From positions 518,171 through 582,170 of the forward strand of contig SNWL01000008.1 in assembly GCA_004362315.1 (NCBI GenBank): a DNA stretch of 64,000 nt, in the 5' to 3' direction. The DNA is from Mycobacterium sp. BK086 (GTDB taxonomy: Bacteria; Actinomycetota; Actinomycetes; Mycobacteriales; Mycobacteriaceae). Of this stretch, positions 35,218-43,179 are shown piece after piece. Within the stretch, counting starts at the first letter, position 1; every line of letters begins with the position of its first letter. The notes beneath the pieces were generated by a model. The model was not told where the DNA came from and did not search any database. It was given only the letters and a program-made list of their open reading frames with translations. The position numbers and the translations under genes are program-made.

Positions 35218-38146
35218 TGGAATCGGTGCTGTAGCTCTCGACGGCGCTGTCCCCGTTGGTCTTCGAACTGACCTGGCACGAGACACCGACGAGGATGAGG
35301 AACACCCAGAACGGATCCATTGCCGGACCAGGAGACAACGACACCTCCGTCACGCTGGTCAGCAACAGCGCCGCCATCGCGGTAATAGCACTGACGGCCC
35401 AAATTCCCCAGGTACGTCGCCGGTCCGCGAAACGCATGCTGGCCCAGACTGCCGCCGCGGTCAGCAGCGCCCAGCCGACCACGCCGCCGTCGAAGATCTG
35501 CTGCAGAAATGAATTGTGCACGAACGCGAGTTCTGGATTTCTCACCAACGCTTCCAGTTCGTCCTTATAGCTCATGGAAGCGCCGGACAGATATTGGCCG
35601 TTGGCGCCGAATCCGAACAGCACCTGGGGAAGGTCACGAACCCACACCATCCAGAACGTGATCGAATGCTCCCAGATCGAGTCTCGCCCCTGCAGCGACG
35701 TGATCGATTCGATGGTCGTGCCTCGGCCGGGAGCCAGCGACATCAGCGGAACGATCGCAAACGCCAAGGATGAGATGAGCGCCGGCAGCACAAACGCGGA
35801 GATGGATGCGAACAATGCGGTCGCCTGCCCCAACCAGCGCGTGATCGCGGGGAAGCCAAAGACGCCCGCGACCAGCAATGCGGCGATCGCGAGGGGCATG
35901 CGCGTTCCGGCGCCGATCAGGACGGTAACGGCGGCAAGAAAGTAAATGGTTCGCAGCAGGCGGCTGCGTAGGCCGGGCTGAACGATCAAGAAGGCAAAGG
36001 ATGTGACGTAGACGGCCGCGAGAATGGGTGGGATGTTGATGGACCAGGTCAGTGGATAAATGATGCGGATGAACCCCGTATCTTCCACGAGGCCGCTGAT
36101 CCGGGCGTCGGATGCCGGTGACTGCAGGCCGGCAAAGTATCCGGCGACATTCGCCAGAAGATAGAGCCCGCATCCATCGATGAGCGACGGAATTATTCGG
36201 CGGGCGTCCACGGTAGTCACCAAGCGCAGGACCAGGACGACAAGGAAGAGGAAGGTGAGCAGGTAATAGGCATTGGCCGGTCGCACGTAGACAATCGCGG
36301 ACGCGGCAAGCAACATGAGCAGCGGCCCAGGCTTGATCGAGTACTTGGCATCCGGTCGGCGCAGGAGCGCCAGCGCAACAAGCATGCCAATGGCAAGCAG
36401 TGACCACTTGCTGTTGATCGTGCGAATCGCAATGGCGGTCGGCAGTGCGGCGATCACCCAGTCCGTGCCGAATCCCGTCGTCGGGACGACGAGGCGAAGG
36501 ATCGACGTTCGCCGGAATCGAGCCACCACGACAGCTACGCCCACACAGAAGGCCACAACGGCGATGGTGAGTGATGGGCTGATGGTCGCGACGACCCCGG
36601 TCAGCAGAGCGAGGGGGACGACGGCGATCGATACCCAGTCGACGTCAAAGAGACGTTTCGCGAAGAGCATTCGCGCACTCGGGCGCGCAGTCTTTGACCG
36701 CGCCGCGCGCGTGTCAGCGGCGCCGTCACCGACCGGCCTCGCCTGCTGTCCCCGTGTCAACACAATCGCCCCCACCGCAAAGAGTAAGCACAATCCGGCG
36801 AACGACCAACTCATGGCCGAGCCGACCGGAGCCGAGAGCGCCGCGATACTCCAGCCCAGGGACCCGGCGCCGAGCAGCGCTTCGCGCCATGCCCCACGCC
36901 ACGAACGCCACGCGATGTCCAGTTTGTGGGACTTGATGAGCAGCATCGCGACGACTGCCATCACCAGATAGCCGGCGCTGGTGGCGAAGGCGACTCCGAC
37001 TGCTCCGGTGCTGCGTCCGAATACCAGAATCGAAACAAGGATCAAGATCGCACCCGAGCCCGAGGCCAGCGCGCTGTAGCGGGGGAGGGCGGCGGTTTGG
37101 GTCAGGTAGTTCATCGGGATGAGGTACAAGCCGTAGGCGGCCTGGCCAACCAGCAGCACACCGGTCAGGAAGAATGACGGCCAATACGCGTCCGCGAAAA
37201 TCAGCGGTCCACCGACCGCCACTCCACTGCCGACGACGGCAGGGACGACAAGCGCCCCGATCATCTGCCATCTGACGGCCCCGAATGATTCCTGCGTCGG
37301 CGCTGGAAGGACTTCTCGCGAATAGTGCGGGAGAGCGGCGCGGTTGCTTTCGGCGAGGACCAAGCCCGCAACCTGTGCGAGGTTCAGGCCGAACGAGAGC
37401 AAGCCCACCTGTTCGAGTGGCGAGACGGCGGCCATTGCGGGCCGGCTCAACGAGGTGAGCGCCCACAGCGAGGCGCTATGCGGAACCAGCGGCAGGCTGA
37501 ATTTCAGTATGTAGCGAATGTGTTCTCTGTCGACGCGTGCGCGCGGCAATCCCACGAGCGCGATGGCCAGCGCCGCCGTGATGACTGCGCTGAACAGATC
37601 CGAGATCACCCAGCCGAGAACGCCCATATCCAGCCCGACAACCAGCACGAGCTTGGAGACCGCGGTCACGATGACCGATGTGGATGACAGCCAGACGAAC
37701 CGGCGCAGATCTTGTCGTGCCTGGGCTACCCACAGCGCGAATGTCGATGCCGCCGGCTGGAAGCCGATCGCAAGCAGTTCGATTGCCCAGATGCCGCCGG
37801 ACACGCCCAGGAGTTGTGGCACACCGAGCCAGAAAATTGCCGCCGTGATTGCGACGAAAACCGGCAGAACGTAGTAGCAATACGTGCCGGCAGCGCGGAG
37901 CAGGCTCGGTCCGTCGTCACCGTCTCGAGCGGCTGCGCGGACGATCAGTTGGATGAGGGGCGCAGCGATGACCGTGGCTATCAGCAACGATGCCGCCGAT
38001 AGCATTGAGGCAGCGCCGAATTCACTCGGGACCATTGCGTGAGTGATGAACGGCAGGATCAACAGCGACACGCTGCGTTGAATACCTGCGAGCAGGATGT
38101 AGGTCGCAGCTGCTCGGCCGGATGTCCCGATACGTGCCGTGCTCAC
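35138..38146 (-). CDS. Wzx-type flippase fused to Wzy/O-antigen-ligase-type polymerase
   Basis: This 1002-residue polytopic protein has two membrane modules. Residues 1 to about 450 resemble the polysaccharide flippase (MATE/MVF-like) family, opening AATYILLAGIQRSVSLLILPFITHAMVPSEFGAASML and containing repeated 12-14 hydrophobic segments. A basic linker (about 470-500) follows. Residues from about 515 contain a second hydrophobic set with the Wzy_C/O-antigen ligase-like signature AGTRMPLAIAALLVAGVFGF and a large loop ending ELAFVHNSFLQQIFDGGVVGW. These modules are normally separate genes. The protein should flip and polymerise or ligate the repeat unit. GTG 38146 starts it, 10 bases after the SDR gene. 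Confidence 0.83.
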   Translation of the reverse strand: MSTARIGTSGRAAATYILLAGIQRSVSLLILPFITHAMVPSEFGAASMLSAASLLIATVIAAPLIQLIVRAAARDGDDGPSLLRAAGTYCYYVLPVFVAITAAIFWLGVPQLLGVSGGIWAIELLAIGFQPAASTFALWVAQARQDLRRFVWLSSTSVIVTAVSKLVLVVGLDMGVLGWVISDLFSAVITAALAIALVGLPRARVDREHIRYILKFSLPLVPHSASLWALTSLSRPAMAAVSPLEQVGLLSFGLNLAQVAGLVLAESNRAALPHYSREVLPAPTQESFGAVRWQMIGALVVPAVVGSGVAVGGPLIFADAYWPSFFLTGVLLVGQAAYGLYLIPMNYLTQTAALPRYSALASGSGAILILVSILVFGRSTGAVGVAFATSAGYLVMAVVAMLLIKSHKLDIAWRSWRGAWREALLGAGSLGWSIAALSAPVGSAMSWSFAGLCLLFAVGAIVLTRGQQARPVGDGAADTRAARSKTARPSARMLFAKRLFDVDWVSIAVVPLALLTGVVATISPSLTIAVVAFCVGVAVVVARFRRTSILRLVVPTTGFGTDWVIAALPTAIAIRTINSKWSLLAIGMLVALALLRRPDAKYSIKPGPLLMLLAASAIVYVRPANAYYLLTFLFLVVLVLRLVTTVDARRIIPSLIDGCGLYLLANVAGYFAGLQSPASDARISGLVEDTGFIRIIYPLTWSINIPPILAAVYVTSFAFLIVQPGLRSRLLRTIYFLAAVTVLIGAGTRMPLAIAALLVAGVFGFPAITRWLGQATALFASISAFVLPALISSLAFAIVPLMSLAPGRGTTIESITSLQGRDSIWEHSITFWMVWVRDLPQVLFGFGANGQYLSGASMSYKDELEALVRNPELAFVHNSFLQQIFDGGVVGWALLTAAAVWASMRFADRRRTWGIWAVSAITAMAALLLTSVTEVSLSPGPAMDPFWVFLILVGVSCQVSSKTNGDSAVESYSTDSITPGLRLPRDNASEELASTSGEASQT

Positions 38147-38156
38147 CGGCGAGCCA

Positions 38157-38882
38157 CTATTCCGAGCCCAGCCGCGCGGTGGCGCCGCCGTCCACGACCA
38201 GAACGGCCCCGGTGACGAAGCGGGCGTCGTCCCCGATCAGGAAGGAAACCGCTCCGGCGACATCGCTCGGTTCGCCGATTCGCCGAAGTGCGGTTCGTTC
38301 GCAGAGCACCGCCCTGCGCTCCTCGGCCACATCGTCGCCCCAGCGGGCGAAGCCTTCGCGAAGTTTTGCGGTGTCGATCGCGCCGGGAGTCACGGCGTTG
38401 ACCCGAATCTCGGGGCCGAGGTCCAGCGCTGCCGCGCGCACCCAGCCCTCCAGTGCTGCCTTGGTTGTGGCGTACGCGGTTATCCCTCGAGTGGTCGCCC
38501 GGGCGTGCACGCTGCCGACGACCACGACGGACCCGTCGTGGACCGCAAGGCTGCGGCGGGTCGTCGAGACGAGCGCATCCACCGCAATCACATTGACGCG
38601 AAACGTGTCTGACCATTCGGTGACCGACGTCTCGCCGGCGCCGGCCATCGGTTGGATCGCGGCGTTGTGCACGATTGCCTTGAGCTCGTACTCCTCGGCC
38701 AGCTGCGTGCCCAATTCGGCAAGCCGGTCAGTGTCGCGGAGGTCGACCTGAATGTCGACGTCCGCTTCAGTCGCGGCGTTCTGGTCGAGTCCGATTGCTA
38801 GATAGCCATCCGTGCGTGCGCGCTGGCACAGTGCGGCACCGATGCCGCCCGCGGCGCCGGTGACGATGACCGCGCGAGTCAC
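38157..38882 (-). CDS. Short-chain dehydrogenase/reductase in the CMP-sugar operon
   Basis: This 241-residue SDR has VTGAAGGIGAALCQRA at residues 6-21, HNAAIQP in place of NNAG, and the catalytic YATTKAALE Tyr/Lys pair. The GTG at 38882 overlaps the hydroxyacid dehydrogenase stop (GTGA), and the protein belongs to the chain cytidylyltransferase, hydroxyacid dehydrogenase, SDR. It probably oxidises or reduces an intermediate of the CMP-activated sugar or acid. The exact substrate is unknown. Confidence 0.87.
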   Translation of the reverse strand: MTRAVIVTGAAGGIGAALCQRARTDGYLAIGLDQNAATEADVDIQVDLRDTDRLAELGTQLAEEYELKAIVHNAAIQPMAGAGETSVTEWSDTFRVNVIAVDALVSTTRRSLAVHDGSVVVVGSVHARATTRGITAYATTKAALEGWVRAAALDLGPEIRVNAVTPGAIDTAKLREGFARWGDDVAEERRAVLCERTALRRIGEPSDVAGAVSFLIGDDARFVTGAVLVVDGGATARLGSE

Positions 38883-39811
38883 CTCGAGAGCTCCTCGATG
38901 AGGAAGTCGACGGCCGCGGCGCTGGCACGCTCGACGCCTTGGCGTGTATTCGAACCATTGTGGGCGCCCAGCACCACATTCGGCAGCGTCCGAAGCGGGC
39001 TGTCCATCGGCAGGGGCTCGCTCTCGAAGACATCGAGCGCGGCACCGGCAAGACGCTTGTCCGTCAACGCATCGATCAACGCGACTTCATGCACGACAGG
39101 GCCTCTGGCGACGTTCACCAGATACGCGTCGGGCTGGACAACGGCGAGTGCTTGGGCGTCGATCAGGTGAAACGTCTCCGCGGTCAGCGGGCATGCCATG
39201 ACGATGAATCGGCTGGTAGCCAACAGCGTGCTGAGGTCGACAATGGCGGTATCGGCATCGCTGTCGACAAACGGGTCGTAGGCAACGACGTCCATGTCGA
39301 AACCCCTTCCGCGCTTGGCGATTTCACGACCGATCGCGCCGAAGCCGACGACACCGAGTCGAGATCCGGCCAGCGTGAAGCCTTCCCACTTGGGCCATTC
39401 GCCGCGCCGGACGGCGGAGTCCACTGTGATGTAGCCGCGGGCCAGGTTCAGGATGTAGCCGAACGCCGAGTCCGCGACCTCCTGGCCGAAGACCCCCGGA
39501 GTGTTGCGCACCCGCACACCGTGCCGGCGGGCCGCCTCGTGATCCACGGAGTCCATCCCGATTCCCCAGCGGATCACCGTCTTGAGATTGTGTGCGCCCG
39601 CGAAGAACTCGCTGTCCAGCTCGTCGTCGCCCGCGATGATCCCCACCAGCCGGGAGTCGCCGTGTTCGAGGAGCTCGGCAGCGGTGAACTGTTGGCGCCC
39701 ACCGAGATCCGGTGCGATGACTTCGTAGCCAAGGCTTTCGATGCGCTCACGGTGCCGCGGAAGTTCGACCTGCATCTGCCGGCAGGTCACCAGTACCAGC
39801 GGTGCGCTCAT
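38879..39811 (-). CDS. D-isomer specific 2-hydroxyacid dehydrogenase (SerA-like)
   Basis: This 310-residue oxidoreductase has the NAD motif LGVVGFGAIGREIAKRG, and the catalytic Arg (VNVARGPVV), Glu (DVFESEP) and His (VVLGAHNGSN) expected of phosphoglycerate/glycerate dehydrogenase-like enzymes. The segment RWGIGMDSVDHEAARRHGVRVRNTPGVF is typical of the family. ATG 39811 overlaps the cytidylyltransferase stop by four bases. Such enzymes interconvert 2-keto- and D-2-hydroxyacids, so it may form the acid handled by the CMP-sugar synthetase; this is inference. Confidence 0.88.
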   Translation of the reverse strand: MSAPLVLVTCRQMQVELPRHRERIESLGYEVIAPDLGGRQQFTAAELLEHGDSRLVGIIAGDDELDSEFFAGAHNLKTVIRWGIGMDSVDHEAARRHGVRVRNTPGVFGQEVADSAFGYILNLARGYITVDSAVRRGEWPKWEGFTLAGSRLGVVGFGAIGREIAKRGRGFDMDVVAYDPFVDSDADTAIVDLSTLLATSRFIVMACPLTAETFHLIDAQALAVVQPDAYLVNVARGPVVHEVALIDALTDKRLAGAALDVFESEPLPMDSPLRTLPNVVLGAHNGSNTRQGVERASAAAVDFLIEELSR

Positions 39812-40482
39812 GTGTTGATCGGGTTGCCGTGGGCGATGGCCGATGCCAGCGCGAAGTCCTCTTCGGTGTCGATGTCGACCGCTTCCAACGCGGACATCTC
39901 GAACATGTGCGGGCGTGCGCCGATACGATTTCCGCGCTCCCGCAACAACTCCGGAGTGAAGATGAAGAAGCAGGAGTTCTCGATGAACAACGGCGGCAGG
40001 TCTTGTGTGCGAAGTAGGACCGCCGGATTGTGGTTGACCGGTTGCGTTTCGGCGTCCCACAGCCGGGCCTGCAGGCGCGTGACGCTGAAGACCGAATCGA
40101 ATTCGCGGCCCGACTGGGCGAAAGACCGCAACGCCGAGGACACCGTGTCGGCCTTCAGGAATGGGTTCGTCGAATGCGTTTGCAGGACGGTGTCGGCGTC
40201 GACTTGGTCCAGCGTGTTGAGGAGAACGTCGTTCATCGCGATGTTGCCGTCGCGCAAGTGTTCTGGGCGCAGCAGCACCCGCACGAGCGGGAAGTGCTCG
40301 GCACAGTCGTCGATGATGAAATCGCTGTCGGTGTCGATGACGATGGTGTCGATCTCATCGACGGCGCTCAGCGTGCGGACGACGTGGTGATACAGCGGAA
40401 TTCCTGCGAGGGGACGGTAGTTCTTCCCCGGCACGCGCTCACTGTTGTGGCGCATCGGGACGATCGCGACGGTGTTGGTCAT
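39808..40482 (-). CDS. CMP-sugar synthetase / acylneuraminate cytidylyltransferase-family protein
   Basis: This 224-residue nucleotidyltransferase begins VAIVPMRHNSERVPGKNYRPLAGIPLYHHV, the NeuA/KdsB-like nucleotide-binding region. It has TIVIDTDSDFIIDDC, VDADTVLQTHSTNPFLKADTV and ALEAVDIDTEEDFALAS near the end. These fit the CMP-ulosonate synthetase fold, which couples CTP to an acidic sugar. The window has no NeuB/KdsA-like synthase, so the substrate is either made elsewhere or is not an ulosonate. The coupled dehydrogenases downstream suggest a dedicated small pathway. Confidence 0.87.
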   Translation of the reverse strand: MTNTVAIVPMRHNSERVPGKNYRPLAGIPLYHHVVRTLSAVDEIDTIVIDTDSDFIIDDCAEHFPLVRVLLRPEHLRDGNIAMNDVLLNTLDQVDADTVLQTHSTNPFLKADTVSSALRSFAQSGREFDSVFSVTRLQARLWDAETQPVNHNPAVLLRTQDLPPLFIENSCFFIFTPELLRERGNRIGARPHMFEMSALEAVDIDTEEDFALASAIAHGNPINT

Positions 40483-40502
40483 TTTTCCTGCCGGGCCTGA
40501 TT

Positions 40503-41459
40503 CTAGGAGTCTTCGGAGTATTCGATCTTGAGACCGGGTTCCGCGGGCGTGTCAGCGCTTCTCGAGTCAGCGGGGTAGTAGAAGCGCTCCCGCAATCCTG
40601 CGGTCACATGATCGGGCGCCCGGAAACCCTCCCAAGCGCCGATGAACTGGGCGAAGCGGAACTGCGGGATGCTGAGCACATTGCTTCGGAGCCGGTTCAC
40701 CTTGACTGCCTCCTTGTAATCGCTGGCGATGTTGGACAGCGCCAGCCCCACGGCATTCGGCAGCGTCATCTTCGCGCCCTCGACGATGCGGGCGTAGGCC
40801 ATCGCCTCGCGCCGATACCGATTGCGGATGATGCTCCAACTCTCCTCGTGAACGTGCACAACGGGTGCATCTGCAACGTAGGAGATCTTGTAGCCGCGGG
40901 TGAGGGCTTTCTTCGCGAAATCAAGGTCTTCAAGGCCGGTGAGGGATTCGTCGTACGGCATCTCGGCCCAGACCGACTTCAGCACGGCGGCGTTGGCATT
41001 GTTGCTGAAGGGGTGCCCCTGATCCCAGATGTTCTGGTGGGGAAACCATTTGAGCATCACCCGCGACTCGGAGAACTTGGTCCGCTCGTCTCCGACCTGA
41101 CGTCCGTAGGCGATTGCGACGCCTCGGCGATCAAAGGCGTTGACGATGTGCTCGACATAGGTGTTGTAGACCGGGTAGACGTGTGCCGAGGCGAACAGCA
41201 GGATGTCGCCCTCGGCCGCCGCGCAACCCCTGTTCAGGGCCCGCCCGAACGAGAACTCCTCTTTCGCGATGTGCACGATCCGGCAACCGGCCGCCTCGGC
41301 AATGGCGACGGTGTCATCAGTGGAGCCGGAGTCGACGAGGATGATCTCGTCGGGCTTGACGGTCTGCTGGGCCAAGCCCTTCAGCAGCCGGCCGATGTGC
41401 TTGCTTTCGTTATAGGCGCGGATGACCGCTGATACCCGGCGTGACTTAATCTCGCTCAT
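40503..41459 (-). CDS. Family 2 glycosyltransferase
   Basis: This 318-residue GT-A enzyme has SAVIRAYNESKHIGRLLKGLAQQTVKPDEIILVDSGSTDDTVAIAE, FGRALNRGCAAAEGDILLFASAHVYP and TGLEDLDFAKKALTRGYKISY. These are the N-terminal GT2 acceptor, the DxD-like site and the ED catalytic motif. ATG 41459 follows CTGAGG; an upstream in-frame extension would overlap the kinase gene. It is in the leftward chain from the kinase to the flippase/polymerase and probably adds one residue of the repeat unit. Confidence 0.9.
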   Translation of the reverse strand: MSEIKSRRVSAVIRAYNESKHIGRLLKGLAQQTVKPDEIILVDSGSTDDTVAIAEAAGCRIVHIAKEEFSFGRALNRGCAAAEGDILLFASAHVYPVYNTYVEHIVNAFDRRGVAIAYGRQVGDERTKFSESRVMLKWFPHQNIWDQGHPFSNNANAAVLKSVWAEMPYDESLTGLEDLDFAKKALTRGYKISYVADAPVVHVHEESWSIIRNRYRREAMAYARIVEGAKMTLPNAVGLALSNIASDYKEAVKVNRLRSNVLSIPQFRFAQFIGAWEGFRAPDHVTAGLRERFYYPADSRSADTPAEPGLKIEYSEDS

Positions 41460-41475
41460 CCTCAGTGGCTCTTGC

Positions 41476-43017
41476 TTACTCGGAAGACTCGCGCTTTCCA
41501 CCCGCTGGCTTCGCAGCTTCTTTGCTGCCGACGCTCTCGGGTTCAGCGACCTTGGTCCCGTTCACGGGTACACGATCGGAGCCCTCCGGGCTGCTTTCCG
41601 TAGCGGCCACGTTGCCGTTTGTCTCGACCGGTGACTCCTTGGCGGACTCCCGCCGGTCGTCCCCGTAGTTGCTGTAGCTGTAGTTGTAGCTGTACCGAGA
41701 GCCGCCGCGGGTCGGCGTCATGGTGAATACCGCGCCGAGCACCGTTGCGCCGACGTCGGTGAGGTTTCCGATGGCGTGCGCCAGATGCTCACGCTTGGTC
41801 TGCCCGAACCGCGACATGACAAGCGCGCCATCGGAATTGGCCGCCAGAATCGCACCGTCGGTCACGGCAAGAAGTGGCGACGAGTCAACGACGACATAGT
41901 CGAATTGCTCACGAAGCTCGGCGAGGACGTTCTTTGCGGATTGCGAGCCCAGGAGCTCACTGGGATTCGGCGGTGACGCACCGGACGTCAACACGGTGAG
42001 ATTGGGGAACTTGGTCTTCTGCAGGACTTCCGACAGGGAAGCCCCGCCGCTGAGCACGGTGCTGAAGCCCACGGCACCGACCAGGTCGAGGTAGCGGTCG
42101 ACGGACGGTCGGCGCATGTCGCCATCGACAAGCACAACCTCATGTTCGGCTTCGGCAAGTGCCAGCGCGATATTGATCGCGGTGGTCGACTTGCCCTCGT
42201 GGGGTGATGAACTGGTCACCACGATGACGCGAGGTGGATTGTCGACGTTGAGGAACTGCAAGTTGGTGCGCAGCTTGCGGAACGATTCCGCAATGGCGGA
42301 GTTGTCGCTTTCGAAGGAGACCGCTGGTTCTCTCCGGCGATCCTTGTCCATCGGGATGCTGCCGACCAGGCCGACGCCGGTGATCTCTTCGAGGGTCTCG
42401 CGGTCCTTGACCGTGTTGTCCAGCCGATCGCGGACAACGGCAATACCCACTCCGAGGAGCAAACCGGCGGCGAGACCGAGTGCAATGTTGCGCGGCGGGT
42501 TCGGAACGACGGGTGCGGCTGGGATGGACGCCCGCTGTTCGACGACGACCCGCGCGTCGGCCTTGGTGGCACCCTGCGGCGGAGTCTCCAATTCGGTTAT
42601 CAGCAGCACGAATTCGTCAGACATCGCGTTGGCGATGTCACGGGCCCGAACCGGTGAAGGGTCGAGCACCGAGACATCGATGAGCACGGTGTCGGGCTTC
42701 GCGGTGGCCTTGACTTTCCCTTTCAACTGCTCCGCGGACATATCGAGGTTGAGCTTGTCGATCGTGCGCTGGGCCAGCGTTTCGCCCATGAGCAGTTCCG
42801 TGTAGGACAGCACACGTTCCTGCGAGAAGCGGTTGCCCTGGTACAGGTCGTTGAGCGAGGAACCTGAGGACGTCGACACGAAGAGCCGCGTCGTGGCCTG
42901 GTACTGAGGAGTCGTCGCAAACGTGTACGCGAGCGCGCCCAAGACGGCGACCAGCGTGGTAACGCAAATGGTGATCCAGCGGTTGCGCAGGACTTTGACG
43001 AAATCCTGAAGATTCAC
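41476..43017 (-). CDS. Wzc-like polysaccharide co-polymerase and tyrosine autokinase
   Basis: This 513-residue protein has an N-terminal Wzz domain with membrane segments near residues 15-35 and 176-194 (NIALGLAAGLLLGVGIAVV), then a cytoplasmic BY-kinase with the Walker motif VTSSSPHEGKSTTAIN and EVVLVDGDMRRP. Between residues 442 and 451 sit five tyrosines (RYSYNYSYSNY), the autophosphorylation cluster, followed by an acidic, low-complexity tail of about 60 residues. Such proteins control chain length and assembly. The LMW-PTP at 21.8-22.3 kb is its likely phosphatase. It heads the leftward biosynthesis chain; 162 bases separate it from the DUF4012 gene. Confidence 0.93.
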   Translation of the reverse strand: MNLQDFVKVLRNRWITICVTTLVAVLGALAYTFATTPQYQATTRLFVSTSSGSSLNDLYQGNRFSQERVLSYTELLMGETLAQRTIDKLNLDMSAEQLKGKVKATAKPDTVLIDVSVLDPSPVRARDIANAMSDEFVLLITELETPPQGATKADARVVVEQRASIPAAPVVPNPPRNIALGLAAGLLLGVGIAVVRDRLDNTVKDRETLEEITGVGLVGSIPMDKDRRREPAVSFESDNSAIAESFRKLRTNLQFLNVDNPPRVIVVTSSSPHEGKSTTAINIALALAEAEHEVVLVDGDMRRPSVDRYLDLVGAVGFSTVLSGGASLSEVLQKTKFPNLTVLTSGASPPNPSELLGSQSAKNVLAELREQFDYVVVDSSPLLAVTDGAILAANSDGALVMSRFGQTKREHLAHAIGNLTDVGATVLGAVFTMTPTRGGSRYSYNYSYSNYGDDRRESAKESPVETNGNVAATESSPEGSDRVPVNGTKVAEPESVGSKEAAKPAGGKRESSE

Positions 43018-43179
43018 TGTGCCCCCCTAACTGCAGGCTTGCTCTGCGCAAGACCCCAATGCCCGCTATGACCCCCCTGGAACTGACGCCTCAAAGCGTC
43101 TGTTGTTGCGGGCTGGACTCGCGGCAAGCCTATCAACGCAGGCACTGTGGCACCGCGCTGACTGAAGGAACGTTCTGGA

